From Nereocystis luetkeana (lineage: Eukaryota > Sar > Phaeophyceae > Laminariales > Laminariaceae), in assembly GCA_031213475.1 (NCBI GenBank), contig JARUPZ010000009.1, positions 6,853,601 through 6,917,600 of the forward strand: a DNA stretch of 64,000 bases, in the 5' to 3' direction. Both the position numbers and the translations under genes were made by a program. The notes beneath the pieces were generated by a model. The model ran no database searches. It was not told where the DNA came from and worked only from the letters and a program-made list of their open reading frames with translations. This document shows, in pieces, positions 19,895 through 32,110 of this stretch (the stretch's first letter is position 1; the number at the start of each line of letters is the position of its first letter).

Positions 19895-22800
19895 GTGAGA
19901 GCAACACGCGAGCTGCGGTTGTTGTTGCCTGATTTTCCATGGGAGCCATGATACTCGTAGGGCAGAGAGAGAGAGCGCAGGCTGGGCACATATATACTGG
20001 CAGTAAAAATATACTGGTAGCAAAGATCCACTGGTTGACTGCCGGTGGATGCTACCAGTGTATTTTGTAGCACGTACCCCTATGAAACACGCTATACTTT
20101 ATAACGGAAACTCGTCAAAATGAGCTCGGGAGAGAGGAGAACAGATAGAGGGAGAGCTAGAGGAGGGGAACCTTGTGCTATCATGTTCTTGGTCTGATGG
20201 TGAGAGTCTACTACTACTGTAGTACTGTACCCTGTGTGCCAAGGGTATGGTATAGGAGCGACCGAGTAGCAGAAACTGGGTGACGGTGTTATGCTGTAGG
20301 CTGCGCCTGCGAGATGACCAGTACTTCGATGCAATCCAGTATACTGATATCTGAAGGAGCCAGTACACATCCGCAATTTCGACTGATCGAGGCTGGCAGT
20401 GCCAAACACCAACTCTACTGCGCGTATTCCTTGTGGCGATGTAGGGCAACCCTAACAGCACTCCGTGCGGCAACTGTATGGGCATGCAAGTACATATATA
20501 CCTTGTATGCTGTACGATAAGGAGTATGCCACCTGTTGTGATGTACTGGTACTGTAGTATGTAACCGCTCGCCTGACTGCAATAATATCAACACTTCGGA
20601 ACAGAGTGGTACAGCAGGATCTTTGTTCAGCGAGTGATGATGACCGCCTCGATCACGGCGTGTCTCGTTCCTGGTCCCTTTTTTGCTACGAGTACTTGCT
20701 GGAGTTTGTTTATACCCCCGGCCCGGCTTGCTGCGCCACGGACGAGTTCCCGCCGCCATGCTGTTTCGTGCATCTATTTACCAGAAAAAAAGCGTTTCGT
20801 TTGATACCTGGTACCTGGTACGTGAAAGGACGAGCTCGCCCAACAATCTTTGACATCATGTACTACCGTACTGTGACTTTACTACCGGCTACATAGTGCT
20901 AGCGTCGCCGGTGGGTTGTTGGCCTGGTAGATGGTCCACGGGGCCACTACAATATATTACACGAGCTCGATTCCCACCGAGAGTGCACATACATGCTGGT
21001 CGGGATGTTTTCTTGCATAAAAATGATAACCCAGAAAGCGCGAGAGCATGAGTCAGTTAGCAACATCGGATTAACATCGACGAGCAGTGGGCATGCTGAA
21101 CCATATGAGCGATACTAGCGGAGGCAAGTACCGGGGGGACGAAGGGGCGACGCACGCACGTGAACACGGCTTTTGCAAAGAATCTGAAAACAAAAGTTAA
21201 GTGATAGTACAAATAAATACATGCCAGTACAAAAAATGCCAGACACCGTAGGCTCGGACTCTGCGATGCGATTTTCTTCGTTTGCTGTAATGGGAAGAAA
21301 CATACACTACAGTAGTACTTGCTGTACTTCTGACTCCACAGCAGTTCCCCGGAATTTGTCCTTTTCTCGCTCTTTCACCGGCACTCTTTTTAGGTTGGGG
21401 TATGGTCTGCTTTGTTCGTACCCAGGACCTTTCCTTCTCAATGCGCGTTGGCTAAACCGCCTGCATGTGCGACGTAAAAAAAGCTATATGTAGCTACACC
21501 TTATTGTATACCTGGTACCTGGTATGTGTTGTATCATAGCGTGTAACCAAACAGAGCGTGCCTCTCCAGTTTGTGCAATCAGCACGGCGGGTTGTTGTGC
21601 TGGGTGTCGATCGTTAGATATACGTATTGGTTAGATGCGTAGTCTATCTACTGCAGATACATACTACAGTATTGAGCTTACCGTCAACCGCAATGTCCGA
21701 AAATTTAAGAACCGTTTTTATACTAATAATATGAATACTGCAACGTTCGTTGTTTTTTAGTAGTTAGTGCAGAATGGCGGCAGGTGTGGGAAAAGTAGGA
21801 GCGCAATAATAGAAAGGCAAATACTCCTGTTGTTTTTGATTTTCTGCCACTGGGGCTGATGTTGAACTTTGTACTGCAGTACTGCTGTACGGTCCATCAG
21901 TCTGTGTACAGCAGTGGATGCGACTACTACTGCTGCATGTTGAACATTAAAAAAGCGCCCACTTCTAAACAGACGGAGTGTGACCATGCTGTAGGCGGTG
22001 ATGATGGTGTTGGAGTTGTTGGCCTCGGTGAGGGCGTTGACTGACCTATTATAGGCTGTCTACAGCAGTATGATCGTTTGGTTTCGTTTTGTGTTGTGTG
22101 TTTGTTTTTTGCCCACCTCGTTTGTTGTCGTCGACCTTGCTTTCTCGCTCGCCCCTACTGTAGCAGTGGCGGTATCTCAGATGCGGGATCAAATACGCCA
22201 TAGAGGCCCTTATCTAACTTGTCCACTACGGCACATCACATGCCTTGCTTTTTATCGCGACACGGGTTCATCACATTCTTCCCTCGTCAACTCCCGTCGA
22301 ACGGTGCCGGCCCACACTGTACTAGGCGCTCTCGGCAGTTGCCACCATCTGAGAATAAAAACCTCGATACGGACAATCCAACCCAAGACCTGGGAGTCAA
22401 CAACGAGGCAACGGGGGGCGACCGGCGGTCGATTGCCGGTACTACCTGCGGCGCTACGCATGCCGTGCAAGCCGTGTACGCTATATGTGATGCCGACGGG
22501 TATCCGTACAAGATACAGTAGTTATGTTTCTTGCAGTTGGGTACCTAGAAATGACATGCTGTTTGTGTTTAGGCAAAACGCTCATATGTTTCACAGGAAG
22601 CCGCAGTGTACATACAGTAGATGGGTTTGTGCTAACGAATACATATCGTCCCTCCCCCCCCGGCTACTGACGACTCACCACATACATGAATGCCTGCCCA
22701 CGCTCCTCCACACGCCGTGACCCCTGCAGTTCATCCATGTGGAGGAGGACCTGGTCCTCCAATCAAGCACCATGCTCAACACGACGAACCTTCACATAAT

Positions 22801-25800
22801 GGTACACAGCGGAGGAAGACTTATCGTCCGCGCACCGGCCATGCGAATCAGCCGGGATGATGAGGTATGAATGGAGTTCACGTTTTGTTTTTAATATGAG
22901 CCTTAATACACGTGACAATAACCGAGAGATGCTTTTACTATCTGGTGGTGTCAGAGTGCACAGAAAAGCGCTTGCGTGCGCGGACCGTCACCCGCCAGCC
23001 CGTTTACTGACTGACTACGTGATGTGCCGTCCTGTGTACACGCACCCGCAGAGTATCAAGGCTCCAACCAACACCCACATATGCAATGTTTAGTAGCGGA
23101 CACCGGTTTTTGTGGACGCGGCAAGGGCCCTCGATTGGCCTCGATATACTATTTTTCATGCGGGAAGTCGGGCAGTGAAGTAGTCAAAGTACTGGCTCCT
23201 ATAAAATGGCATATATATGTCGCCTATACCGCATGCCGGCTCAGCCCAAACAAGCGGCTGGCATTGAAGTGTACACCTAAGCAGTGCTGGCTATACTTTT
23301 GTGAAGCCCAGCTTTGTTTGTTTGTTTGCTTCGTCCCATCTATTTCGTAGTAGGCGCCCGGTCAATTTGGTGTGAAGGTTCAAGGTCTTCTTCTTTAACC
23401 GTTTTAGAACCGCAGTCCCGTTTTGGGGACAACTTACTTCCCCAAAACGTGACTGCGGTCCTAAAAGGGTTAACCGACCTCGATCTAACACTATTGTAAT
23501 TTGGTTAGAGTTGGTCCCACGGTTGAGTCGTGTGTCTTAACCCAATTTTCTTATCGTTCGTGCCCATCTGAGCCTATTTTTCTCATAGCACACAACCTTT
23601 CTTAGCTACGGGCGCCTACTGTTTCGCCGTTGTTCCCTCTTTCCCTCCTACGGTCTGTAGTCGCAGCCCCGATGCGGATCACTTAGCAGCCCGCCCGCCT
23701 CCATCACGGCTGGTGCCTTGCATTATAAATCCCATGAAAACTACAGCCCTTTCATCTCTCGTCCACCCGGATGGGAAATGCGCCTACCCGCTCTACGAGC
23801 TCCCTGCAGTCGGTTCCAATTTCTGTTTTCGCGAATACTTCGTATATTATATGTATCGGGAAAAAACACATTGTTTTCGGTTCACTCATTGCTTGAAAAT
23901 TGAAGTGTCTCTGACAAATTGACAACCCCGCCACCGCCCCCCACGGGTTTGGTTGTTGTTGTTGTCGTCGGTATTGCCGTTGTGGCTTGTTTTTAGTTTT
24001 CACCGACGACGCAGATATCCGACTGGCCCCTGCTCACCGTATCCGGAACAATGATCTTCGAGCCCTCCGGCTCCATACAGCCCCTCCTCGATGGCAGCCT
24101 TGTAAGTGCCCCCAATAATGCGCATGAGCTCGTTCACCTGGTTTCGCGTCAACGCTCTTTTCTTGGTGTGACATGAGTTCAAAGGCAGCTACTACTGGCA
24201 GTGACAGATAGAAGAAGCAGTCATAGGAATGGGTAAGCCCAGTATTGATTTACGCACGTATGGTCATGTTTGCTTGCCATCCAACGATGGAGCTGGAGTT
24301 TCCGTACCATGTATCACTGGTGTGAAATGGCTTTGTATACAGCACATACGCATCATGCATTTATATGGATTATGACTCATGACTCATGACCCACACCTGT
24401 CATGCGTGCGGCATGCACTTGCGTCTATCGTTCAATTAATTTTCGTATTTTCGACGTTTTACGCAAGAACACCAGTTTTTCTTGCATAGGTATACAACTT
24501 GTGTCGGAGACGCTCCCCAGCTTCTCGGCACGGATGTATGTAGACCCATCAATACCCGTAGTATACCAGTAAGCACGCAGAGTGTTCGTTTGTTTTCGTC
24601 GTTTTCAATTAAGATTTATGTTCATGCCTGCTTCAATTGACAGTATATTTCAATTTGTGCCACTGCTGTAATAGCCGTGTTTACTGTCGGTTTCAGTTTT
24701 AGCTTCGGCGTCATTTTTATTATTATTTTCATGTTCACGTTCGTTTTCGTTTTGCTTTTCATTTGTCTTTTCGCCTTCTATGAGTAGAAGGACGAGGGAG
24801 ACGTCGTTATGATTCCCGACGGAGCCGCAGTCTTCCTGTCCGACCAAGACATCATCCGCTATCCGAACCACAATTCCATCACGGTGTCGAGGATGACGGA
24901 TGAAGACGCGGGAGACGACGTGGTGCGTATGCATGTGTATGCGACGTATGGACGTGTATAATGTTTATGGTTGATGTGTATGACGTGTATGATGCGTGCA
25001 GTCGTAGAACGTGTATAATGTGTACCATGTGTTATCATGTGCACGACCTGCATGATGTATCGTACCGGTATGTAGCATGTATTATGCGCATTATGTGTAT
25101 CGCGTGTATATTGGGTGTGGTCCTTATCATGTGCATCGTACGATTGGTGCCATTAGGTTGGTTCTACTTTGGAATTCTATTGCAGTTTCGGAACAATCAA
25201 CTATTTATAGCTATGAACGGCAATCAGCTGCCCTAAATATTCTGAAAGCTTAACGTGTGTGTTTGATCGAAACATGTACTGGTGCTAGCCCACAAGACAC
25301 AATAATACATACTTGTAGTTTTTTCCAAGGCTCCGATTGTTACTTCGTATTTGAGGTGAGGTGTGTCGTACCTCAAGACACTTTTTTCGAGAGAAAATAC
25401 TGTTTTTCATTGTTTCGTTTGTTCAAACATTGAACTCTTACTTTTTAGCACGTGCTTTCTGTGGCGTAGAGTCTTACACTGTGCCAGGTATTACGTCGCC
25501 CGTCTTACGTGTTGAGCGATTATTTATGTGAGGACTACAGTACGCGTAGGCCAGAGATTTTCATGGACGCTACTGCGGTCGGCAGGACGCTTGCATCTGG
25601 ATGAGGTAGAACTGTTCGGGACTCTAGATGTAAGCGCTGCGATACGAGAGGTGACCAATACAAACCAGACGCAGGAATTACAGTTTTCATATGTCTATAT
25701 TTTGGCAGGCATCCCGTGTTTAGCTCGTCGTGTTTCTCCTTGTAATTAATACTTATGTGTAATTTAAACGCAAACGAACAACACAGACCATCGCATAGCA

Positions 25801-28800
25801 CTACCCTACCGGTTACCCGCCCCCCCCCCCCGCTCTTCCCGCCCCCTCCCCGAATCCATCCACCCTTGCTGTACGTCCCCCATGCGCATTGCTGCCTGGG
25901 CAACAGGCCAGCCCACACCTAGACAAGGTTGAACAACGCCCGGAGATGAAGGCTTTCCTGGCGTCCATTCACGCTATGCTTAACGGGGAGTCCTGTGTTC
26001 TCTCGTCGCCCTCCTCCTTCTCCTACTCGCCTTCCTCTACACTGTCGCCTTCCCTCTTCTTCCTTCCACCCTCCCCTGACGTCGTCGACAACGAAAGCGA
26101 GAGCATCATCTCCTCCTCGGCTCTCTACTCTATTCGTCCTGGCCGGTCTGCTGGTTCTCTCCACCCCGCGGTTAGCAGCCCTTCAGACACCGCCGGCGCC
26201 ATTACTGCCGCCATCGCCCCCAGCGACAAAGACGGTCAGAGGCAAGAACACGACACCAGCGCAACCACCGTTAACGCCAGTGTCAACGACCCCTCCATCA
26301 CCGGGATCATGCTCACCTGGAACGGCACCAGCACTGCCACTAGCCCGCGCAGCCTCACCGGCGCAGACTTCAACGACGGCTCCATCGCCTGCAGCTTAAA
26401 CCCAAGCCCTGACACCAAACCATGCGCCGCTACTCTGACTGGTGACGACAGCAGCATCGGAATGAGCAGAGACAACGACACTACCGACAAGAACACGAAC
26501 ATGAACCACGGACACATTGAGGACGAACAGGATGGCGAATTCGGCGGCAGCACGGACATGGCCGAGCCACACCATGCGTCATTGACCGGCACTCTGTCCC
26601 CTTCGACCACTGCTGACGAAGGTTTCGACGGCTCCACGGTACACTCTGACGATGATCACCACCACGACCACTCAGACGGGATCAACAGGAGCGGAAAGGA
26701 TGACCCTGAACAGATCGGACCGACACCGACCAAGAACTCACCATCCCCGCCCACAACCACGAACGTTCCAGTCGACGGCTTCACACAAGTCGAAGCGAGC
26801 GGAAAAGGAACTAAGACGCAAGGCAGCCCGGCACGCCGTAGTACCTCTGTAGATAGGTTTTTCTTCGACCTGACAATGGCATGGGTGGCTATTCAAATGA
26901 ACAGGGAGCACGGGGAGGCGGACCACAGCGGTGGCTCATACATCAACCGGGGAATAGACACGACGAAGGCTAGATCGGCGAGGACCCGCTCAGTCTCAGG
27001 CCGGCGACGCATCAACAACGACGACTACTCATCGGCTTTGCGTCACCCCGACCACTTTGCCACTGTGAAAGTCGAGCTCAAGGAGCCTCTGGTGCTGCCA
27101 TCATCGTCCGGTAGGGCCGATGCAGTACACGTCAAAGACGGGTTGACGATAATCCTCGAGAAAAAACCTAAAACGACTATCACGGCGGACTCCTCCACCT
27201 CTGCCTCCTCCTCCTCCTCTTCCTCCTCCTCCTCCTCCTCCTACTCCTCCGCCTCCTCCTCCGCCTCCTCCTCTTCCGACGATACTGAGGTCGTGAAGAG
27301 AGAGCAGCGTGTTCGCCCTCCGACAACAGCAGCGGCAACGGAACCGGCGGTCGAGGTGCCCGCGATCGACGCTGACCGGGGGAACAGATTGGTCCGAGCT
27401 AGAAAGATGCTGGGCGACATGCGACAAAAGGCGGGTCTGTCTGCGGTGACACCCGAGACGAAACAGAGAGGTGTTGGGGGGTGGGCTTCCTGGCGCACTA
27501 GACGACACCACCAGGGGGGAACGACCGCAGGGGGGCAGCGCCGTGAGACAGAGGTGGCGCTCGACGGAAGTGGATGCGTGGTGAGTTTGAGATGAGTGTT
27601 ATCACGTTGGCGTCTCCGGACAAGTAGTACGCCAGGTAGATACTGCAACATAAGCTGACTTCGTAGAGTGAGTGCCGTAGTTTGTGGCTTTTGAATAGTG
27701 CGTAGTAGTAGTTTGCCGCACGGCACATAATGTATCACCTACGACAGAGGTTATCCAATACTAGGTAGTACGCAGTGGGCGTTTACCGCACAGCACAGGC
27801 TCAGTTCCTTACCCCTTTGTGTACTTTGAAACGAAATGATTTCTACGTCGGGACGTAGTGGAACCAATACTATACAGATCCCATACGTTATCGGACACTA
27901 GCATACCGTCGCAGTTTAGCAGCCGGCGTCCCCGGTAGCTTGGTAGGTGGTCCGCGGGCCTGCTCAGATCAATTTCGTGGGTTCAAGTCTCACCGAGTGC
28001 ATGCTCGTACGTACATTTTCTTCAAAAACCTTTTTCTGCGGAAAGCGCGAAAGCGTGAGTTAGCTGCCTTCGATGGAAATCGACGAGCAGTGGGAACGCT
28101 GAACCCTGTGCGCGCCAACGCAATGAAAGCACGTACCGGGGGGGAGAAGGGACGATACCTGTGACCACAGCCTGTCCAGATCAGAAGAAGATGGCTGAGA
28201 GTAAAACCTCGTACGAGATACTGTAGACTGGAAAATAAAAGTGATATTTTTAGAAAACAAAAATAAAAAACAAATTTCAACACTCATTATAGCTTAGCAA
28301 AGGCACTCCTAACACAGTATTTCAAACAGTGGTTATCGTGAGGCCCGACTGTAGCCGGAGAAAACTTGGGACAACGATTGTTGTTTCATGTCACCTCGGT
28401 CGGATCGCACTGAAGTGTGACAACCATTGTCATCGTATGCCACACCTATCGCAGCTGAGCGAGTAAGGGGTTGTCCTCTAGTGCCACCTTGATCGACCCA
28501 ACTTGTGACGGGATGTTCGGTCTGACGTACGGAACCTAAGTCGGAGCCGACCGTGAAGAGTTTTATCTTTAACGCCACGTCAGCCGTGGAACATTGTTAC
28601 AGAATTGACCCTATACGGCCACCTTAATGGGACTGAATTGTGACGTGATGGGTGTGGTCTAGACCTTTTATCGCAAAGTTCGTTGGACAAACGTTGGAAC
28701 GATTTCGGCCATCGAATACCACCTCTATCGCAGCAAAATGTGCCAGGCAACGGGTTTGTTCCTATGGTGCTAGCCACACTAGGCAACGTATCATCTGACA

Positions 28801-30485
28801 ACGCCTTTCGAGTAGGAGCTTCGTGTGACGTGATTTATCGTATAACACCATCCCGTCCGGGTCAACTGATTGCTCCGGGTAATACGGAACGTTGTCTTCG
28901 AAGGGTTAGCTGTGGTCATGGTGCGATATGCTTCCCTTCTACAACAGTCTGACCTGGGCACACACTACTGTTAAACATAGCCGGTGTGCAAATCCGTGGA
29001 GTGGCAGAGGGAATCGTTTTACTGCTCATGCTCTTGTTGCGTCATGGTATGTCTGCGGTCGATCTCATGCGATACAGCGGCAGCCGTGCTGGTCGCTACC
29101 GAAGAATGTCCGCCATAGCGACTCGGACATACGGCGTAATCGCGACTCCGATCCAACACACGTGCTGACCATGGGAACTCCTAGGGGGGGCGCCCTTAAT
29201 CGCCCCGCCTCCCCTCATCCGCCACAAACACCTACATACATCCCATCTTCGACTGAAAATGACTTGCATATCATGCTGAAATACATGTAGGGAATGTACA
29301 CGGGGTATTGACAGGATTTTAGCCGGCGTCCTCGGTGGCTTAGTGGGTTGTTCGCGTGCCTACTGAGACCAGCTTCGAGGGTTCAACTCTCACCAAGTGA
29401 CTTTGCTTGCATAACAATTGATTAGCGGAAAGCGCCAAAACATGCGTTAGCTACATTTATTTGATGAAAATGGACGAGAAGTGAGAATGCTGAACCCCAT
29501 GCGCGATGAGCAATGAAGGCACGTACCGGGGGTGAGAAGGTACGAGAATATGGTGACCACGGGTTGTCTAGAAGAAGACCGCTGAGGGTAACACCCCATA
29601 AGGGTTAGACTGGAAAGTAAAAGAGATGATAAAAGAAAGCGAGAAACAAACGTCGGCAGACGGATACTAGACCAAAAAGTAATGGTGGCGTGTGGTATCG
29701 ATGCGGTCGATTCCATGCTGAAAAGGTGATATTCAGCGCCCTGGTTGCAGCAGGAATGTGCATGGCGGTACTGGGACAGGCCGCTCGTTCGGACCAGGCA
29801 CGTAGGTTGTTACCACTATCCTTGCTCTTTGACGGGAAACTATCGAAACCACTCTCCCCGCGCACCAAAACACGAATGTCGCATGCCATCCATCTTCGTC
29901 AAGGGAACGCCGTCAAATATCTCCCCACACTAAGACGCACAGTCACAAGTCTAAATCAGCCTTACCGGGACGCGTCTGGGCCAACACTCCACACGTGTGG
30001 TTCGGACAGGTATGCCCTTGGGATACACAGTCCAGTCGCACGACCAACCATTTTTTACCCCCCCCAAACGCTTTGAACGCCTTGGCGGTAGAGGACGCCT
30101 TCCCTAGCCCTTTCCTCGGCCTTTGCAGACACCCCCCCCCACCCGCCTTACAGTGCTTTCGCTTAAGCCGCTCCTATACCCTATAACACCGACGCACACA
30201 TTTCTTTGGGTCGCTTCCTCCACTCCCCTACCTCCGGCGTAATGCAGATCTGCTCCTTCCTTCCACCTCAAAATAACATCAACGCAGGATGCAACGGTTG
30301 ACGAGACGAACGTTGAGTCCGAATTAGACCTCCACCCGCGAGAGCAGAGCGCCATCAAGAGCTCTCCCTGGGTGCAAAGCAAGGCCAGCCAGGGAACCGG
30401 GGATCCCGTCGAAGACGACGGGATGAGGGCCAAGTCGGGGAAGCGAACGTTTTGGGGAATAACGGCTGCTGATCTGATGGACTAA
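19568..30485 (+). CDS. seven-exon gene for a secreted, repeat-containing protein (~882 aa)
   Basis: Predicted exons: 19568-19894, 22730-22864, 23997-24101, 24788-24922, 25555-25629, 25907-27580, 30288-30485. All introns are GT-AG and phase 0, and the exons join without a stop. Residues 1-28 form a signal peptide (MKPSFFLFTALSLFFSTMG...), followed by an acidic linker with CRGEFTC. Exons 1-5 (residues about 85-259) carry a recurring short strand-like pattern: VAGTMTFVDSVRF, HSGGRLIVRAPAMRI, VSGTMIFEPSGSIQ, SAGRLHLDEVELFGTLD. This resembles rungs of a parallel beta-helix (inference). Exon 6 (558 codons) is Ser/Thr/Asp-rich with a His/Asp patch, a conserved-looking core (FFFDLTMAWVAIQMNREHGE) and a poly-Ser run. 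Exon 7 gives a charged C-terminus ending GITAADLMD. The function is unknown; an extracellular or cell-wall role is a guess. Exon 5 could alternatively end at 25650, and the gene could be two genes. Confidence 0.65.
20901..21165 (+). mobile_element. tRNA-derived SINE-like element, copy A
   Basis: Starts GCGTCGCCGGTGGGTTG, with an A-box-like GGCCTGGTAGATGGTCC and a B-box-like GAGCTCGATTCCCACC. The body matches the other copies: AAAGCGCGAGAGCATGAGT, ATCGACGAGCAGTGGGCATG, GCTGAACC, and a GTACCGGGGGGACGAAGG end. Lies in intron 1 of the seven-exon gene in sense orientation. Confidence 0.75.
21166..22729. other. remainder of intron 1
   Basis: No further exon is convincing. The frames around 22070-22720 are open but do not join in phase with exons 1 and 2. 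Palindromic ACCTGGTACCTGGTA-type sequence occurs at about 20808 and 21510. Confidence 0.45.
22730..22864 (+). CDS. exon 2
   Basis: Acceptor CCCCTGCAG|TTC, donor GATGAG|GTATGA; 45 codons, phase 0 at both ends. Encodes FIHVEEDLVLQSSTM followed by HSGGRLIVRAPAMRI. Confidence 0.7.
23399..23469. mobile_element. piggyBac-like TTAA hairpin MITE, copy 3
   Basis: 71-bp element between TTAA (23395-23398) and TTAA (23470-23473). Termini are CCGTTTTAGAACCGCAGTCC and CTGCGGTCCTAAAAGGG. It lies in intron 2 of the seven-exon gene. Confidence 0.88.
23997..24101 (+). CDS. exon 3
   Basis: Acceptor TGTTTTTAG|TTT, consensus donor CTT|GTAAGT; 35 codons, phase 0. Encodes LTVSGTMIFEPSGSIQPLL, echoing VAGTMTFVDSVRF of exon 1. 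Confidence 0.7.
24788..24922 (+). CDS. exon 4
   Basis: Acceptor ATGAGTAG|AAG, donor GTG|GTGCGT; 45 codons, the same length as exon 2, phase 0. Encodes DEGDVVMIPDGAAVFLSDQD and SITVSRMTDEDAGDDV. Confidence 0.65.
25555..25629 (+). CDS. exon 5 (boundaries less certain)
   Basis: Acceptor GTAGGCCAG|AGA and near-consensus donor GAT|GTAAGC give 25 codons, phase 0: RFSWTLLRSAGRLHLDEVEL then FGTLD. A weaker donor GAG|GTGACC at 25651 would add seven codons, also in phase. The pyrimidine tract before the acceptor is poor. Confidence 0.5.
25907..27580 (+). CDS. exon 6: long Ser/Thr/Asp-rich exon
   Basis: Acceptor GGGCAACAG|GCC after a long C-rich tract (25816-25880); donor TGCGTG|GTGAGT at 27581. 558 codons, open throughout, phase 0. 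Ends GSGCV. If the donor is not used, the frame stops 15 nt later at TGA (27593-27595), giving an alternative C-terminus. A (TCC)n tract at 27190-27280 encodes poly-Ser. Confidence 0.7.
27921..28235 (+). mobile_element. tRNA-derived SINE-like element, copy B
   Basis: Best copy. The 76-bp tRNA-like head begins GGCGTCCCCGGTAGCTTGG (A box TAGCTTGGTAGG) and carries the B box GGGTTCAAGTCTCACC. The body contains GGAAAGCGCGAAAGCGTGAG, GACGAGCAGTGGGAACGCTG and GCACGTACCGGGGGGGAGAA. It ends GACTGGAAAATAAAAGTGA followed by A-rich sequence. Sits in intron 6. Confidence 0.8.
28236..29320. other. intron 6 interior
   Basis: Non-coding; contains loosely repeated blocks with (C)ACCTCTATCGCAGC near 28441 and 28727, and GTGACG(T/G)GAT blocks. 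Small frames only. Confidence 0.4.
29321..29640 (+). mobile_element. tRNA-derived SINE-like element, copy C
   Basis: Head AGCCGGCGTCCTCGGTGGCT with B box GGGTTCAACTCTCACC. The body is collinear with copy B (GCGGAAAGCGCCAAAACATG, GACGAGAAGTGAGAATGCTG, GCACGTACCGGGGGTGAGAA) and it ends GACTGGAAAGTAAAAGAGA. Same orientation as copy B, 1.4 kb away. Confidence 0.8.
30288..30485 (+). CDS. exon 7, terminal
   Basis: Acceptor CATCAACGCAG|GAT preceded by a pyrimidine-rich tract (TGCTCCTTCCTTCCACC). 65 codons plus TAA at 30483-30485, phase 0: DATVDETNVESELDLHPRE to FWGITAADLMD. No clear polyadenylation signal was found. Confidence 0.6.
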   Translation, partial: DATVDETNVESELDLHPREQSAIKSSPWVQSKASQGTGDPVEDDGMRAKSGKRTFWGITAADLMD

Positions 30486-30507
30486 GATCGTTTCTCCTGT
30501 TCAGGGT

Positions 30508-30951
30508 TTACCCAGGGTGCATTGGGCGGGCAGCGGCAGGGGCCGCATGCCGGCGCACGTGTAGGAGGACAAGGAGAATAACAATATCATACTGCGGAGT
30601 AGTAGTGATAGTATGTATTCGAAATATGTCGAGCGAATTTACCTTAAGTGGTCGGGAGGGGGTATTCACTAGGTTGTAGCTTTCCCCCCCCCTGGACGTT
30701 GCTGGCAGTGTCAACTGGAGGGAAAATTTGTCAGCATGGGTGGGAGTAAGAATGACAGCTACGAAAATATTACTGGAGGGGGTAGTTCCTGTGAACAATT
30801 GTTTCAGGTATATTATGCGGTGTCCTTCACGGTTCAACCGAATACCTATCACGTCAACCGGTGCCATATTTTCATAAACTGAAAAACATGCATCGTCGGT
30901 GGATCCTGCATCTCCTTCGGGCAGGAGTAATCGGCTTAGGGACTGCATCAT
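30508..30951 (-). CDS. possible short ORF, convergent with the preceding gene
   Basis: 147 codons starting MMQSLSRLLLPEGDAG, with a region VDVIGIRLNREGHRIIYLKQ and TPTHADKFSLQLTLPA that has protein-like composition. The last 50 residues look random. No family is recognised, and it may be chance or one exon of an unseen gene. Its stop lies only 22 nt from the terminal exon on the other strand. Confidence 0.2.
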   Translation of the reverse strand: MMQSLSRLLLPEGDAGSTDDACFSVYENMAPVDVIGIRLNREGHRIIYLKQLFTGTTPSSNIFVAVILTPTHADKFSLQLTLPATSRGGESYNLVNTPSRPLKVNSLDIFRIHTITTTPQYDIVILLVLLHVRRHAAPAAARPMHPG

Positions 30952-31695
30952 ATGTTCTCATCCCCCGATAGTGGGTGAAGCATGAATCTGCTGATGCTGC
31001 GTAGGAGAACCTAGGATCAAGTAGGCATCACCCTGCCGTGTGGAATGATGACTCTGCCGGCTCAGCGACTCGAGCCGAATCGATGGAAGCACCAAAAGAA
31101 CCGTTCGAATTCGGTGAAGCGGTGAGGTTGCCCGGCCATTCAGCTCTCGACTAATGCCGATGCCCCGTGCAACGTGGAGTGGTGGGGGGAACTAACAGTT
31201 GCGGTGCTCGCGAGTGTGATAATTAGAGCAAGGAGAAAGGGGCACACGGGGCACCATCTAAAAAAGGAGAAAGGCGCACACGGCAGCTATCGCGACCAGC
31301 CCTCGACGGGCAAGCCCTACGATAGGGGTGCACCGATTTTGACCTTCTGGAGCACCTCGCTTGGGGAGCTCTATACCACTAGTAAGCCACTAGTATGTCG
31401 CCCAGAATCTGGCATTCTTCGAGAAAACACAAAAGTTCAAACCTGCCCCGTAGTGAGGTACACAACGAATGGACCGTAACACACAAATGATGGTTCCACG
31501 ATACAATGGTTGGGTAGGCTCTCAGGTAACGGGCGGTGACACGCAGGGATGTCACGAGTCTATAGCATATTATCTCGGCATTGCTGCAGTCCTGATCGAT
31601 GCTCTTATCTCTTTGGCACATACACTTACACCACATTAATATGCTGTAGTTTTGCGATTCTGTTATTCTAACGTGTGAGAGCGATTCGGGACCTA
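30952..31695. other. no supported gene
   Basis: A short frame at about 31040-31155 (ESMEAPKEPFEFGEAVRLPG) has protein-like composition but no splice context. Otherwise nothing. Confidence 0.35.
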
Positions 31696-31799
31696 TTGCG
31701 GGGGATCAAAGTGAATAGGACCTACGGTACACACAAAACCTATACATCATCCCACTTATACTGACAATATTGTGTCCTATTTACTATGGTCCCCCGAAA
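31696..31799. mobile_element. TA-flanked hairpin MITE, copy 1
   Basis: 104 bp between TA (31694-31695) and TA (31800-31801). Left TTGCGGGGGATCAAAGTGAA pairs with right TTTACTATGGTCCCCCGAAA; TAGGAC/GTCCTA continues the arms. Confidence 0.75.
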
Positions 31800-32110
31800 T
31801 AGTACCGTATATTCCCGGTCGAAGACGTTCATAGAGTAACGACATCTTCAGCTTCTCGTTTACTCGTACGCAGCGCCAATATCGACCTAATGAGAATCGA
31901 CACTACTCCATTTGTATGTTTTCGTGAGGGTGTGCTTCGTCAGGGTATGCGACGAAACGTACCCAGTACTGTCGGTTGAAACTAAGGGTCGCTGCCGTTC
32001 TATTATACCTTCTGCCCTGCTCCACCTTTCTGCACCTAGTTCGAGGCGCGGACACCTGCATGTATTACAAGCTGGGGTCAGGCGAGCCTACCGATCCTTC
32101 GACGATACTA

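Noticed and set aside
22219..22521. 100-codon frame in intron 1 (HAVQAVYAICDADGYPYKIQ)
   Set aside because: No flanking splice pair joins it in phase 0 to exons 1 and 2; it ends in a stop codon.
27921..27996. Functional tRNA gene
   Set aside because: A and B boxes are present, but the acceptor stem does not pair well and the sequence is the head of a dispersed ~300-bp family, so it is a SINE-like copy.
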